This document shows, one piece after another, positions 1 through 9,618 of a stretch of 64,000 nucleotides of DNA. Below the pieces are notes generated by a model. It saw only the letters and a program-made list of their open reading frames with translations, was not told the origin of the DNA and ran no database searches. Source of the stretch: Rhizobium leguminosarum (GTDB lineage: Bacteria; Pseudomonadota; Alphaproteobacteria; Rhizobiales; Rhizobiaceae); contig NZ_JAGIOR010000001.1 of the NCBI RefSeq assembly GCF_017876795.1, forward strand, positions 3,498,501 through 3,562,500, given 5' to 3'. The stretch's first letter is position 1. Every line of letters begins with the position of its first letter. A program made the translations under genes and the position numbers.

Positions 1-32
1 CCATTCGGTCCTTTGAAAGTGTTCGAACACGA

Positions 33-236
33 TCAGAGATCGACGTCGAGGATCGCCATCGAAAAGTTGTAGGAGCGGTCGCCGTCCTCGTCATCGACAT
101 AGACGAGGCCCAGAAATTCTTCGCCGAGATAGACCTCCGCAGAATCATCCTTGCGCGGACGCGCCTTGACGACGACCTGCGGGTTGAGCGTGCGTTTGAA
201 ATAGGCGTCGAGCTTCTTGATTTCTTCAGGCTTCAC
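33..236 (-). CDS. DUF3126 family protein
   Basis: A 67-residue acidic protein that opens with MKPEEIKKLDAYFKRTLN and carries the block VYLGEEFLGLVYVDDEDGDR. This matches my memory of DUF3126, a small family restricted to alphaproteobacteria with no assigned biochemical function. It has no signal peptide or membrane segment, so it is probably cytosolic. It lies 140 bases downstream of cysE on the same strand, an arrangement common in Rhizobiales, so co-transcription with cysE is likely. The family call is good; the function is unknown. Confidence 0.85.
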   Translation of the reverse strand: MKPEEIKKLDAYFKRTLNPQVVVKARPRKDDSAEVYLGEEFLGLVYVDDEDGDRSYNFSMAILDVDL

Positions 237-376
237 TCTGTCATCTCCGTAAACGGTCTTGATTGGCCGCTTCTTGCACAGGAAAAGCAGCGGTGTAAAG
301 GCAAGGTTGCCACATGGCAGTTTCTGTCCCCGCCCGGGTTCCGCCGGTTTTTCCCGATCCTATCTCCGGCAGCCGC

Positions 377-1210
377 TCAGATATCGGCGCCGATCACCTG
401 GTCCATGTTACGCGACGGCTCGGAACAACCGGCTTCGCCGACGACCTTGGCCGGCACGCCGGCGACCGTCTTTTTGGGCGGCACGGCCTTCAGTACGACA
501 GAGCCAGCGGCAACGCGTGAGCAGAAGCCGATCTCGATATTGCCGAGGATCTTTGCGCCAGCGCCGATCATGACGCCGCTGCCGATCTTCGGATGGCGGT
601 CGGCGCCCTCTTTGCCGGTGCCGCCGAGCGTGACGCCGTGCAGGATCGAGACGTTGTCGCCGATAACCGCCGTCTCGCCGACGACGAGGCCGGTGGCGTG
701 ATCGAGAAAGATGCCCTTGCCGATACGAGCGGCCGGGTTGATGTCGGTCTGGAAGACGCTGGAGGAGCGGCTCTGCAGATAGAGCGCGAAATCCCGCCGG
801 CCGCGGTTCAGCAGCCAATGCGCGAGACGGTGTGTCTGCAGAGCATGGAAGCCCTTGAAATAGAGCACTGCTTCCATGAAACGCAGGCAAGCGGGATCGC
901 GGTCGTAGATGGCCTGGATATCGACACGCAGGATGGTGCTCCACTCCGGCCAGTCGAGGAGCATTTCCTCGAAGGTCTGGCGAAGCAGAGTCGCCTGTAT
1001 GTCGGGATGATCGAGACGTTCGCAGATACGGTGAATGACACATTCCTCGAGCGAACGGTGGTTGATCACCGTCGCGTAGAGGAAGGCGGCAAGAACCGGG
1101 TCCCGTTCGGCGGCGAGCCGGGCTTCCTCGCGCAGGCTATCCCAGATGGGATCCATCACCTTCAACGGATGGCCTGTCTCAAAAGCACGAATGTCAGTCT
1201 TTGCGACCAT
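377..1210 (-). CDS. cysE: Serine O-acetyltransferase CysE
   Basis: Catalyses acetyl-CoA + L-serine to O-acetylserine, the first committed step of cysteine synthesis, in the cytosol. The 277-residue protein has the helical N-terminal SATase domain (DPIWDSLREEA and following), then left-handed beta-helix hexapeptide repeats. The active-site blocks DHATG and HGVTLGGTG are present, as is the C-terminal VAGVPAKVVG. The reading frame stays open 35 codons upstream, but I place the start at MVAKTD because a GAGGAG ribosome site lies just before it. The length fits rhizobial CysE. Feedback inhibition by cysteine is a family property, not visible here. Confidence 0.96.
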   Translation of the reverse strand: MVAKTDIRAFETGHPLKVMDPIWDSLREEARLAAERDPVLAAFLYATVINHRSLEECVIHRICERLDHPDIQATLLRQTFEEMLLDWPEWSTILRVDIQAIYDRDPACLRFMEAVLYFKGFHALQTHRLAHWLLNRGRRDFALYLQSRSSSVFQTDINPAARIGKGIFLDHATGLVVGETAVIGDNVSILHGVTLGGTGKEGADRHPKIGSGVMIGAGAKILGNIEIGFCSRVAAGSVVLKAVPPKKTVAGVPAKVVGEAGCSEPSRNMDQVIGADI

Positions 1211-1350
1211 CGCCGCTCTCCTCGTTGCCAGCCGGAATGCCGTTTTCGGAATGCCAATATATAGGGGAAAACGCCAATAACATAAATGGGTGCCGTCGCC
1301 ATGGTTTTTTAGCATGGTTTTTCGGCATCACGATGATGTCACCGGCAATA

Positions 1351-2136
1351 TCACCCTCTGGCAACCTTCGCGTAGAAGGCCAGCACCGCCTGCTTGAAAA
1401 CTCTGTCACCGACGGCGAGCATGTGATCGCGGCCCGGAATATCGAGCGCTTCGGCATTGGGCATCAGCGCCGCCAATTCCTGCGGCGAGCCGGCAATATC
1501 ATCCCTGGTGCCGACGCCGATCAGCGTCGGCATGTCGAGCCTGGTGATATCCGAGCGGGCGACGAGATCGCGCGAGCCGCGGATGCAGTCGGCAAGGGCG
1601 ACGCGGTCGCTTTTCGTCTGGTCGGCGAAGGCGCGGAACATGCGGCCGCGGGCATCCGTCACGTCTTCCAGCGAGAGTGCCAGCAGCGAGTCGGCGATCG
1701 GATCCCAGTCGCCGACGCCGTCGGTCATACCGATGCCGAGGCCGCCGAGCACCAGCGAACGGACGCGATGCGGATTGGCAAGGGCGGCAAAGACGGAAAT
1801 GCGCGCGCCCATCGAATAGCCCATGACATTGGCTTCCGGAATGCCGAGATGATCCAGCAGCGCGATCGCATCGCCGGCCATCACCCAGGGACGATAGGCT
1901 TCGGCATCGTGCGGCTTGTCGCTTGCGCCGTGACCGCGATTGTCGATGGCGATCACCCGGTAGCCGGCATCACCGAGTGTCTTCAGCCAGCCCGGATGCA
2001 CCCAGTTGACGTTTGCGGTCGAAGCAAAACCGTGGATCAACAGAACGGGCACGCCGGCCGGATCGCCCTCATCAAAGAATGCGAGTTGCAATCCGTCATG
2101 GGTGAAGCTTGAAAATACGGGCGTATTCAGGTTCAT
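1351..2136 (-). CDS. Alpha/beta hydrolase
   Basis: A 261-residue single-domain alpha/beta hydrolase. Visible landmarks are the oxyanion-hole stretch LLIHGFAS, the DNRGHGAS block, the nucleophile elbow GYSMGA with its serine, an acid near GVGTRDD, and the catalytic histidine in GRDHML close to the C-terminus. There is no signal peptide. The substrate cannot be read from the sequence; esterase, lactonase or haloperoxidase-like activities all fit. It is divergent from the zinc-finger gene that starts 157 bases away and probably forms its own unit. Confidence 0.9.
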   Translation of the reverse strand: MNLNTPVFSSFTHDGLQLAFFDEGDPAGVPVLLIHGFASTANVNWVHPGWLKTLGDAGYRVIAIDNRGHGASDKPHDAEAYRPWVMAGDAIALLDHLGIPEANVMGYSMGARISVFAALANPHRVRSLVLGGLGIGMTDGVGDWDPIADSLLALSLEDVTDARGRMFRAFADQTKSDRVALADCIRGSRDLVARSDITRLDMPTLIGVGTRDDIAGSPQELAALMPNAEALDIPGRDHMLAVGDRVFKQAVLAFYAKVARG

Positions 2137-2293
2137 CAGGTCTTCCTTTTGGCGCGACCATAGTCGAGCGGTCTTCCATCGTGAAGCTAAAAACTGCGCC
2201 TAAAAACTGTGCCTGGCGCGGCGCTTTGGCTCTACACATTTGCGGCGAAGGCTTATAAGGTCCGCGCACATTCCAAAGCATTCGGAGAGCGAC

Positions 2294-2539
2294 ATGGCCG
2301 GCCACAATATTCCCCACTTCCAGAACGACGGCGGTCACCGGGTTATCGAAGTCGGCGTCAAGGAATTCATGTGCACCGGCGCTTCGGCCCCATTCGACCA
2401 TCCGCATATCTTCATCGACATGGGTGACGACAACGAGAAGGTCTGTTCCTACTGCTCGACGCTCTATCGTTTCAATTCCGCGCTGAAGCCCAGCCAGACC
2501 AATCCGGCTGGCTGCGTTTTCCACGTGAAGGCGGCCTAA
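2294..2539 (+). CDS. Zinc-finger domain protein, NDUFS6-like
   Basis: An 81-residue protein with the pattern FMCTGAS, PFDHPHIFIDMG and CSYCSTLY, i.e. a Cys/His/Cys-x2-Cys zinc site. This is the zinc-finger family that includes the mitochondrial complex I accessory subunit NDUFS6 (13 kDa). In alphaproteobacteria these small proteins are counted as accessory subunits of NADH:ubiquinone oxidoreductase. I start at MAGHNIPHF, preceded by GGAGAG, rather than 18 codons upstream. It ends 25 bases before the monooxygenase gene, so the two may share a message. Family call strong; participation in complex I is inference from homology. Confidence 0.87.
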   Translation: MAGHNIPHFQNDGGHRVIEVGVKEFMCTGASAPFDHPHIFIDMGDDNEKVCSYCSTLYRFNSALKPSQTNPAGCVFHVKAA

Positions 2540-2564
2540 CCCGCCGAGACGGATCGGATGGATA

Positions 2565-3719
2565 ATGCCGGTCGAACATGCCGCCATCATCGGCGCCGGG
2601 ATTTCAGGGCTGACCGCCGCGCTTTCGCTTTCGCGCCGGGGTATCAGCTCTGACATCTTCGAGCAGGCAGGCGAACTTGCCGACATCGGCGCCGGATTGC
2701 AGGTCTCGCCGAACGCCTCCCGTATTCTCGCCGAACTCGGTATCCTTGAAGGGCTGTCAAAGGCCTGGCTCGAGCCTGAGGCGATCCGGCTGATATCCGG
2801 CAGTTCTCTGCGCCAGCTGGCGGCGGTGCCAGCAGGCAAATTCGCGCGGCAACGCTGGGGCGCTCCCTATGGTGTCCTGCATCGCAGCACATTGCAGAAA
2901 GCGCTTCTGGCTGCGGTTGAGGCCGATCCGCTCTGCCGGCTTCACCTTGGTGTCCGGATGGACGCGACGCTGCCGCCTTTCGAGCGCGACGCCGATGTCG
3001 TCATCGGCGCCGACGGCGTCTGGTCGAAGCTCCGGCAGTCCGTTCCAGGCAGCCCCTCGCCGCGCTTTTCCGGCAATATCGCCTACCGCTTTACCATTGC
3101 CGAGGATGCGGCGCCCGGTTTCCTCGACCGGACAAGCGTTTCAGCGTTTCTCGGCGGTTCGGCGCATCTCGTCTGTTACCCCTTAAGGGAGACCGGCTGT
3201 TTCAACATGGTGGCGATCACCGCCGGCAATATCGCGCCGCAGGCCTGGCAAAGCGAACCGACGGCCGAGCAGCGTGCAGAGCTCAGGACCCGCTTTTCCG
3301 GCTGGAACGCCGCGATCGTCTCGCTGCTCGAACAACACCGGGCGCTGACCTTCTGGCCGCTGTTCGAGACCTCCGCTGGTGCCTGGCAGGACGGCCGCAA
3401 GACGGTGCTGATCGGCGACGCCGCGCATGCGATGATGCCGTTTGCCGCACAGGGAGCGGCCATGGCGATCGAAGACGCCTACGAACTTGCCGCGTTTCTT
3501 TCCAACCGTGCGGTGGCGCAGGCCCTATTACTCTTCGAAAGACATCGAGCGCCACGCATTGCCAAGCTTCGCCAGCGCGGCGCCTTCAACCGGTTTGCCT
3601 ATCATGCGAAAGGGCCGATCCGGATCGGCCGCGACCTCGTGCTCGGCCTCAAGCCGCCGCAAAGCCTGGCGGCGGATCTCGACTGGATCTACGGCTATCG
3701 AGCCCTGCGCCTGCCATAA
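2565..3719 (+). CDS. FAD-dependent aromatic-ring monooxygenase (salicylate hydroxylase-like)
   Basis: A 384-residue class A flavoprotein monooxygenase. The N-terminus has the dinucleotide-binding fingerprint AAIIGAGISGLTAAL. The middle has the DADVVIGADGVWS motif that contacts FAD and NADPH. The C-terminal third has the second FAD motif VLIGDAAHAMMPFAAQGAAM. This is the layout of salicylate and 3-hydroxybenzoate hydroxylases, which hydroxylate aromatic rings using NAD(P)H and O2. No other aromatic catabolism gene lies nearby, so the substrate is unknown. It follows the zinc-finger gene by 25 bases and converges on metC with only 10 bases between stop codons. Confidence 0.87.
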   Translation: MPVEHAAIIGAGISGLTAALSLSRRGISSDIFEQAGELADIGAGLQVSPNASRILAELGILEGLSKAWLEPEAIRLISGSSLRQLAAVPAGKFARQRWGAPYGVLHRSTLQKALLAAVEADPLCRLHLGVRMDATLPPFERDADVVIGADGVWSKLRQSVPGSPSPRFSGNIAYRFTIAEDAAPGFLDRTSVSAFLGGSAHLVCYPLRETGCFNMVAITAGNIAPQAWQSEPTAEQRAELRTRFSGWNAAIVSLLEQHRALTFWPLFETSAGAWQDGRKTVLIGDAAHAMMPFAAQGAAMAIEDAYELAAFLSNRAVAQALLLFERHRAPRIAKLRQRGAFNRFAYHAKGPIRIGRDLVLGLKPPQSLAADLDWIYGYRALRLP

Positions 3720-3729
3720 AGCAAGCGAG

Positions 3730-4920
3730 TTAGACGGCACTTGCGGCGGCAAACCCCCGTTCGATATCGGCCTTGAGGTCAACCACATCCTCGAGGCCGA
3801 TCTGCAGGCGGATGACCGCACCATCGGTCGGGGCCTTGGCGACCGTGCGATCGTTGAGATAGGCGTGCAAGGCGAGGCTTTCAAAGCCGCCCCAGGAATA
3901 GCCGAGACCGAAAATCCGCAGCGCATCGAGAAAGGCATGCGCCTTTGCTCGGGACTTCTCGGGGCCATCGGCGGCAAGCACGAAGGAAAAGATACCGCTG
4001 GCGCCCTTGAAATCGCGCTTCCAGAGATGGTGAGAGGGAAAGCTCGGCAGGGCCGGATGCAGCACGCGGGCAACGTCCTCCCTGCCCTCCAGCCATTCTG
4101 CGATATCAAGCGCGCTTTCATAGTGCCGCTCGAGGCGCAGGCCCATGGTACGCAATCCGCGCAGGATCTGGTAGGCGTCATCGGGTGCGCCGCAGATGCC
4201 GAGCACACCGTTTGCTTCCTTCAGGCGCTCCCAGTGTGCGGCATTGGCCGACACCGTTCCGAGCAGGATATCGGAATGGCCGGACGGATATTTCGTCGAT
4301 GCGTGGATCGAGATGTCGACGCCGTGATCGAGCGGCCGGAAATAGAGCGGTGTCGCCCAGGTATTGTCCATCATGACGACGGCGCCGTGGCGATGCGCAA
4401 CCGCCGAGATTGCCGGAATATCCTGCATCTCAAAGGTGTTGGAGCCGGGAGCTTCGGTGTGAACAAGCTTGGTGTTCGGCCGGAACAGGCCCTCGATGCC
4501 GGCGCCGATCGCCGGATCGTAATATTCCACCTCGACGCCAAGACGCTTCAACATCGTGTCGCAGAAATGGCGCGTCGGGCCGTAGACCGAATCGACGACG
4601 AGCGCATGGTCGCCGGCAGCGACGAAACCCAGGAACGGAATGGTGACCGCCGCAAGGCCCGAGGGGACGAGGATCGTGCCGGCCGAGCCTTCGAGCGCAT
4701 CGATCGCTTCGCAGAGCGCATCCGTCGTCGGGGTACCGCGCGTTCCGTAGGTATATTTCTGCGAGCGCGTCTCCATCGTCCGCGCATTCGGGAACAACAC
4801 TGTCGAGGCATGCACGACCGGCGGATTGACGAAGCCGTGATAGTCGAAGGGGTCGTTGCCGATATGGGTCAGGCGGGTGTTGATGCCGGCGTTCTGCAGC
4901 AAGCTGTCTTTGTCTTTCAT
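3730..4920 (-). CDS. metC: Cystathionine beta-lyase MetC
   Basis: A 396-residue PLP enzyme of the Cys/Met metabolism family. It cleaves cystathionine to homocysteine, pyruvate and ammonia in methionine synthesis. Landmarks are SRNxYxYGT-like KYTYGTRGTPTTDAL, the PLP-lysine block HASTKYPSGHSD, and the C-terminal GFESLALH substrate region. The open frame extends 70 codons further upstream, but the family N-terminus fits MKDKDSLLQNAGINTRL. metC is divergent from aapJ, an arrangement I recall from R. leguminosarum. Cystathionine gamma-lyase or another family member is possible, but the sequence and context favour MetC. Confidence 0.93.
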   Translation of the reverse strand: MKDKDSLLQNAGINTRLTHIGNDPFDYHGFVNPPVVHASTVLFPNARTMETRSQKYTYGTRGTPTTDALCEAIDALEGSAGTILVPSGLAAVTIPFLGFVAAGDHALVVDSVYGPTRHFCDTMLKRLGVEVEYYDPAIGAGIEGLFRPNTKLVHTEAPGSNTFEMQDIPAISAVAHRHGAVVMMDNTWATPLYFRPLDHGVDISIHASTKYPSGHSDILLGTVSANAAHWERLKEANGVLGICGAPDDAYQILRGLRTMGLRLERHYESALDIAEWLEGREDVARVLHPALPSFPSHHLWKRDFKGASGIFSFVLAADGPEKSRAKAHAFLDALRIFGLGYSWGGFESLALHAYLNDRTVAKAPTDGAVIRLQIGLEDVVDLKADIERGFAAASAV

Positions 4921-5277
4921 CTCGGAAATAGCCTTTGGCGAGGGGCACGAAACCAGACTTTTGGACGCCCCGCCGTGTCCGGTCAACCCCTTGACGATCG
5001 GTTGCGGGCGACCCTTGGGAATGATGGAATTTCCGAATTTCGCGTTATTTTTCCGCAATGGGACGCCTATTTCATAATCAACCGCCCTCGAATGCGGCGC
5101 AATCTGCCAAAAATCTGAATTTTGCCGCAATTATTGATGGCGACACTTGACCATGGTGACATTTGCGACTGTGATAGGGCACTCGCGCCGGGAGGGTGTC
5201 GAGACAATGGGGGCGGCAGGTTCTTCCGCCGGAACTCCCCACAAGAAAATATAAGACAACGGAAAAGGTTGGGAAAA
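4921..5277. promoter_or_regulatory. Divergent metC / aapJ promoter region
   Basis: 357 bases without a gene, separating the divergently transcribed metC and aapJ. It is A+T-rich in its centre (about 5030-5130) and has two similar stretches, TTTTTCCGCAAT near 5050 and TTTTGCCGCAATTATT near 5120, that could be repeated operator half-sites. The aap operon is known to respond to nitrogen and amino acid supply, but I cannot identify a specific NtrC or Lrp site. The aapJ start is preceded by a weak GGGAAAA ribosome site. Confidence 0.5.
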
Positions 5278-6303
5278 ATGAAGAACAAGCTTCTGTCCGC
5301 CGCTCTCGGCGCAGCAGTTTTCGCTCTTGGCGCCTCGGCTGCCTCGGCCACGACACTCACCGATGTAAAGGCTAAGGGTTTCGTTCAGTGCGGCGTCAAT
5401 ACCGGCCTTACCGGCTTTGCCGCACCTGACGCTTCCGGCAATTGGGCTGGCTTCGACGTCGACTTCTGCAAGGCCGTCGCTTCGGCCGTCTTCGGCGACC
5501 CCACCAAGGTGAAGTACACACCGACAAATGCGAAGGAGCGCTTCACGGCACTGCAGTCCGGCGAAATCGACGTTCTCTCGCGCAATACGACCTGGACGAT
5601 CAATCGCGACACAGCGCTCGGCTTCAATTTCCGTCCTGTCACCTATTATGACGGTCAGGGTTTCATGGTGCGCAAGAGCCTGAACGTGAAGTCGGCGCTG
5701 GAACTTTCCGGCGCCGCAATCTGCGTGCAGTCGGGCACGACCACGGAACTGAACCTCGCCGATTACTTCAAGACGAACAATCTGCAGTACAATCCGGTCG
5801 TCTTCGAAAATCTTCCTGAGGTCAACGCGGCCTACGACGCCGGTCGTTGCGACGTTTACACGACCGACCAATCCGGTCTCTATTCACTGCGATTGACGCT
5901 TAAGAATCCCGACGAACATGTCATTCTTCCTGAGATCATCTCGAAGGAGCCGCTTGGCCCGGCCGTCCGCCAGGGTGACGATCAGTGGTTCGATATCGTT
6001 TCCTGGACGGCTTATGCGCTGATCAATGCCGAAGAGTTCGGCATTACCCAGGCAAATGTCGACGAGATGAAGAACTCGCCGAACCCTGACATCAAGCGCT
6101 TCCTTGGCAGCGAGGCCGATACCAAGATCGGCACCGATCTCGGCCTGACCAATGAGTGGGCCTACAACGTCATCAAGGGCGTCGGCAACTATGGCGAAAT
6201 CTTCGAGCGCAATATCGGCCAGGGTAGCCCGCTCAAGATCGCACGCGGTTTGAATGCTCTCTGGAACAAGGGCGGCATCCAGTACGCACCGCCGGTTCGT
6301 TAA
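5278..6303 (+). CDS. aapJ: General L-amino acid ABC transporter, periplasmic binding protein AapJ
   Basis: A 341-residue periplasmic solute-binding protein that captures a wide range of L-amino acids for the AapQMP permease. A Sec signal peptide is clear (MKNKLLSAALGAAVFALGAS then ASA as cleavage site). The mature protein begins TTLTDVKAKGFVQCGVN and carries the family block NWAGFDVDFCKAVASAVFGD. I chose the start at MKNK because the frame upstream is non-coding-like and the signal peptide begins there. It heads the aapJ-aapQ-aapM-aapP operon; a strong hairpin follows its stop codon. Confidence 0.96.
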   Translation: MKNKLLSAALGAAVFALGASAASATTLTDVKAKGFVQCGVNTGLTGFAAPDASGNWAGFDVDFCKAVASAVFGDPTKVKYTPTNAKERFTALQSGEIDVLSRNTTWTINRDTALGFNFRPVTYYDGQGFMVRKSLNVKSALELSGAAICVQSGTTTELNLADYFKTNNLQYNPVVFENLPEVNAAYDAGRCDVYTTDQSGLYSLRLTLKNPDEHVILPEIISKEPLGPAVRQGDDQWFDIVSWTAYALINAEEFGITQANVDEMKNSPNPDIKRFLGSEADTKIGTDLGLTNEWAYNVIKGVGNYGEIFERNIGQGSPLKIARGLNALWNKGGIQYAPPVR

Positions 6304-6324
6304 TCGAACTCTGGCATAAAATCC

Positions 6325-6349
6325 GGGATGGCGGCCAAGCCGCCCTCCC
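6325..6349 (+). promoter_or_regulatory. Intercistronic hairpin between aapJ and aapQ
   Basis: An 11-base-pair inverted repeat with a single mismatch and a 3-base loop (6325-6335 pairing with 6339-6349), lying 22 bases after the aapJ stop. No T-run follows, so it does not look like a full terminator. Such structures after binding-protein genes usually protect the upstream message and let the cell make more binding protein than permease. A second small stem (6373-6386, GCCCG/CGGGC) lies just upstream of aapQ. The role is inference. Confidence 0.6.
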
Positions 6350-6405
6350 ATCTTCCAAAAAGCAAAAAGAAAGCCCGATAACGGGCACAAGGGGATTGGC
6401 GCGGC

Positions 6406-7608
6406 ATGACGCATGAGGCTGTGGATTCGACACCTTTGCATAGCACCGGCTTGACTTTGCGGTCGGCAATGTACGACCCGAAATACCGGAGCATATTTTT
6501 CCAGGTTCTAACAATCGTTGTCCTCGTCGCGTTTGTGTGGTGGGTGGCCCACAACACGGCGGTGAACCTTGCCCGCAGCAATACGGCATCGGGTTTCGGC
6601 TTTCTTCGCGGTCGCGCCGGTTTCGAAATCGGCCAATCGCTGATCAGCTTTTCGAGCGACTCGACCTATGCGCGCGCACTTGTCGTCGGCATTCTGAATA
6701 CCTTGCTGGTGGCGGTGACCGGTATATTCACGGCGACCATCATCGGCTTCCTGATCGGGATCGGCCGGCTGTCGCACAACTGGCTGATTGCCAAGCTCTG
6801 CACGGTCTATGTCGAAATCTTCCGCAACATTCCGCCGTTGCTCGTCATCTTTTTCTGGTATCTCGGCGTTCTCTCCGTCTTGCCACAGCCGCGCGAGTCG
6901 GTGGGTCTGCCGTTCAGCATGTTCCTCAACAACAGAGGACTAGCCTTCCCGAAGCCGATCTTCGAGACAGGCATGATTGCGGTCGGGATCGCCCTGGTGA
7001 TCGGGATTGTTGTCGCCATCGTCATGGCGCGCTGGGCCCATAAGCGCCAAGCGGCCACCGGCCAGCCGTTCCACACGGTATGGGCGTCGATCGCGCTGAT
7101 CCTCGGCTTGCCATTGCTGGTCTTCGTTGTCTCCGGCTTTCCGCTCAGCTTCGACTTTCCCGTCGCTGGAAAGTTCAACCTGACGGGCGGCTCCGTCGTC
7201 GGCCCCGAATTCATATCGCTGTTTCTCGCTCTGTCCTTTTATACCGCCTCGTTCATCGCCGAGATCGTTCGCGGCGGCATTCGCGGCGTTCCAAAGGGCC
7301 AATCCGAAGCAGCCGGCGCGTTGGGGCTGCATCCATCGAGCGTGACGAGACTTGTCGTGGTGCCACAGGCGCTGCGCATCATCATCCCGCCGCTGACCAG
7401 CCAGTATTTAAACCTGACCAAGAACTCCTCACTCGCCATCGCGATCGGCTTTTCGGATCTTGTTGCCGTCGGCGGCACGATCCTCAACCAGAGCGGTCAA
7501 GCGATCGAGGTCGTTTGCATCTGGGGTATCGTCTATCTCAGCTTGAGCATTCTCACGTCGCTGTTCATGAATTGGTTCAATGCCAAGATGGCACTGGTGG
7601 AGAGATAA
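6406..7608 (+). CDS. aapQ: General L-amino acid ABC transporter permease AapQ
   Basis: A 400-residue inner-membrane permease of the polar amino acid (HisM/GlnP) type, with several hydrophobic segments starting at about residue 25 ([19 protein letters not shown]). The cytoplasmic EAA loop that docks with the ATPase is visible as [23 protein letters not shown]. It should pair with AapM as a heterodimer. The long periplasmic region between the first segments is typical of AapQ and BztB. The frame starts at [10 protein letters not shown], 102 bases after aapJ, and its stop lies 1 base before the aapM start. Confidence 0.95.
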   Translation: MTHEAVDSTPLHSTGLTLRSAMYDPKYRSIFFQVLTIVVLVAFVWWVAHNTAVNLARSNTASGFGFLRGRAGFEIGQSLISFSSDSTYARALVVGILNTLLVAVTGIFTATIIGFLIGIGRLSHNWLIAKLCTVYVEIFRNIPPLLVIFFWYLGVLSVLPQPRESVGLPFSMFLNNRGLAFPKPIFETGMIAVGIALVIGIVVAIVMARWAHKRQAATGQPFHTVWASIALILGLPLLVFVVSGFPLSFDFPVAGKFNLTGGSVVGPEFISLFLALSFYTASFIAEIVRGGIRGVPKGQSEAAGALGLHPSSVTRLVVVPQALRIIIPPLTSQYLNLTKNSSLAIAIGFSDLVAVGGTILNQSGQAIEVVCIWGIVYLSLSILTSLFMNWFNAKMALVER

Positions 7609-7609
7609 A

Positions 7610-8764
7610 ATGTCGATCACCGATCAATCCTTCGTCAGAACGTCAATCCTTGCCGCCGAGCCGCCTCCGCGCGGAGAAAGGGGGGCCGGCGCCTGGATAC
7701 GCCGTAATCTCCTTGCTACCCCGAAGGACGTGATCCTGACGATCCTGGCTCTTGCGCTGATCGCATGGGCGGTGCCGCATCTCGTCAACTGGCTATTCAT
7801 CCAGGCCGTTTGGTTCGGGCCGGACCGCACATTCTGCGCGACGACGATCCAGGGCGGCATCCAGCCTGACGGCTGGAGTGGCGCATGCTGGGCCTTCATC
7901 AGCGCCAAGTACGATCAGTTTATCTTCGGCCGCTATCCGCTCAGTGAGCGTTGGAGGCCGGCGATCGTCGGGATCCTCTTCATTCTGCTTCTGCTTCCGA
8001 TGCTTATCCCGTCGGCACCGCGCAAGGGCCTGAACGCCATTCTTCTATTCGCCGCCCTGCCGATCATCGCCTTCTGGCTTCTTCATGGGGGGTACGGCCT
8101 CGAAGTGGTAGAGACACCGCTCTGGGGCGGGTTGATGGTGACGCTCGTTCTGTCCTTTGTCGGTATTGCCGTTTCCTTACCCTGCGGCATTCTGCTTGCG
8201 CTGGGACGCCGTTCGAAGATGCCCGTCATCCGCATGCTCTGCGTTACTTTCATCGAGGTCATTCGAGGCGTTCCGCTGATCACGGTTCTGTTCATGGCAA
8301 GCGTGATGCTGCCGCTTTTCCTGCCCACAGGCTGGAACGTAGACAAACTCCTGCGCGCGGTGATCGGTGTTTCAATTTTCACGTCGGCCTATATGGCGGA
8401 AGTGATCCGCGGCGGCCTTCAAGCGATCCCGAAGGGACAGTTCGAAGGCGCAGATTCGCTTGGCCTCGGCTATTGGCAGAAGACCCGGCTGATCATCATG
8501 CCGCAGGCCATCAAGCTGGTGATCCCGAGCATCGTGAACACCTTCATCGGAACGTTCAAGGACACATCGCTGGTCACCATTATCGGCATGTTCGATCTGC
8601 TCGGTATCGTCAAGCTGAACTTCTCCGATGCCAACTGGGCAAGCGCCGTCACGCCGATCACCGGCCTGATCTTCGCGGGCTTCATCTTCTGGCTGTTCTG
8701 CTTCGGCATGTCGCGCTATTCAGGCTTCATGGAACGCCATCTCGATACCGGCCACAAACGATAA
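7610..8764 (+). CDS. aapM: General L-amino acid ABC transporter permease AapM
   Basis: A 384-residue membrane permease, partner of AapQ. It has multiple membrane segments and the EAA loop [24 protein letters not shown] in its last third. The start [10 protein letters not shown] follows the aapQ stop by 1 base, so translation is probably coupled. The aapP start lies 18 bases after its stop, with a GAGGG ribosome site between. Together AapQ and AapM form the channel through which amino acids delivered by AapJ enter the cytosol; in rhizobia Aap is also linked to amino acid exchange in nodules (family knowledge). Confidence 0.95.
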   Translation: MSITDQSFVRTSILAAEPPPRGERGAGAWIRRNLLATPKDVILTILALALIAWAVPHLVNWLFIQAVWFGPDRTFCATTIQGGIQPDGWSGACWAFISAKYDQFIFGRYPLSERWRPAIVGILFILLLLPMLIPSAPRKGLNAILLFAALPIIAFWLLHGGYGLEVVETPLWGGLMVTLVLSFVGIAVSLPCGILLALGRRSKMPVIRMLCVTFIEVIRGVPLITVLFMASVMLPLFLPTGWNVDKLLRAVIGVSIFTSAYMAEVIRGGLQAIPKGQFEGADSLGLGYWQKTRLIIMPQAIKLVIPSIVNTFIGTFKDTSLVTIIGMFDLLGIVKLNFSDANWASAVTPITGLIFAGFIFWLFCFGMSRYSGFMERHLDTGHKR

Positions 8765-8782
8765 GAACGAGGGAAAATAGTC

Positions 8783-9556
8783 ATGGCTGAAGCTCCAGCT
8801 AAAAAGCTCACCGTTTCCGCAACCGAAGTGGCGGTCGATATCATCAACATGAACAAGTGGTACGGGGATTTCCACGTATTGCGCGACATCAACCTGAAGG
8901 TCATGCGCGGCGAGCGCATCGTCATCGCCGGCCCGTCGGGTTCCGGCAAGTCGACGATGATCCGCTGCATCAACCGTCTGGAAGAGCATCAGAAGGGCCG
9001 CATTATCGTCGACGGCACCGAGCTCACCAACGACCTGAAAAAGATCGATGAGGTCAGGCGCGAAGTCGGCATGGTGTTCCAGCACTTCAACCTCTTCCCG
9101 CACCTGACGATCCTCGAAAACTGCACTTTGGCGCCGATCTGGGTGCGCAAAATGCCGAAGAAGCAGGCGGAAGAGGTCGCCATGCACTTTCTGAAGCGCG
9201 TCAAGATCCCCGAGCAAGCAAACAAGTATCCGGGACAGCTTTCCGGCGGCCAGCAGCAGCGCGTGGCGATCGCCAGGTCGCTGTGCATGAACCCGAAGAT
9301 CATGCTGTTCGACGAGCCGACCTCGGCGCTCGATCCTGAAATGATCAAGGAAGTGCTCGACACCATGGTGGGTCTCGCCGAGGAAGGCATGACCATGCTC
9401 TGCGTCACCCATGAAATGGGCTTTGCCCGCCAGGTCGCCAACCGCGTCATCTTCATGGACCAGGGCCAGATCGTCGAGCAGAATTCGCCGGCCGAGTTCT
9501 TCGACAATCCGCAACACGAACGCACCAAGCTGTTCCTCAGCCAGATCCTGCATTAA
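8783..9556 (+). CDS. aapP: General L-amino acid ABC transporter ATPase AapP
   Basis: A 257-residue ABC ATPase that powers the Aap importer from the cytosolic face. All motifs are present: Walker [11 protein letters not shown]-loop [13 protein letters not shown], signature [15 protein letters not shown], Walker [15 protein letters not shown] and H-loop [10 protein letters not shown]. It has a roughly 15-residue N-terminal extension typical of AapP/BztD before the core domain. Last gene of aapJQMP; a strong terminator follows 24 bases after the stop. Confidence 0.96.
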   Translation: MAEAPAKKLTVSATEVAVDIINMNKWYGDFHVLRDINLKVMRGERIVIAGPSGSGKSTMIRCINRLEEHQKGRIIVDGTELTNDLKKIDEVRREVGMVFQHFNLFPHLTILENCTLAPIWVRKMPKKQAEEVAMHFLKRVKIPEQANKYPGQLSGGQQQRVAIARSLCMNPKIMLFDEPTSALDPEMIKEVLDTMVGLAEEGMTMLCVTHEMGFARQVANRVIFMDQGQIVEQNSPAEFFDNPQHERTKLFLSQILH

Positions 9557-9580
9557 GCCTCAGAGCTGAAGCTATTTGAA

Positions 9581-9613
9581 GACCCGCCGTGCCTTCCGGT
9601 TCGGCGGGTCTTT
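9581..9613 (+). terminator. Terminator of the aapJQMP operon
   Basis: A 9-base-pair G+C-rich stem (GACCCGCCG pairing with CGGCGGGTC) with a 12-base loop, followed by TTT. It lies 24 bases downstream of aapP. The reverse strand could also serve the convergent repeat-protein gene only weakly, since no T-run is present on that side. Confidence 0.8.
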
Positions 9614-9618
9614 CACGT

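Noticed and set aside
593..2112. Plus-strand frames of 223 and 303 codons
   Set aside because: Antisense to cysE and the hydrolase, with low-complexity shadow composition.
4921..5130. SAM-type riboswitch or extended metC N-terminus
   Set aside because: The frame is open upstream of metC but its product does not match the family; no SAM-II-like pseudoknot could be drawn.
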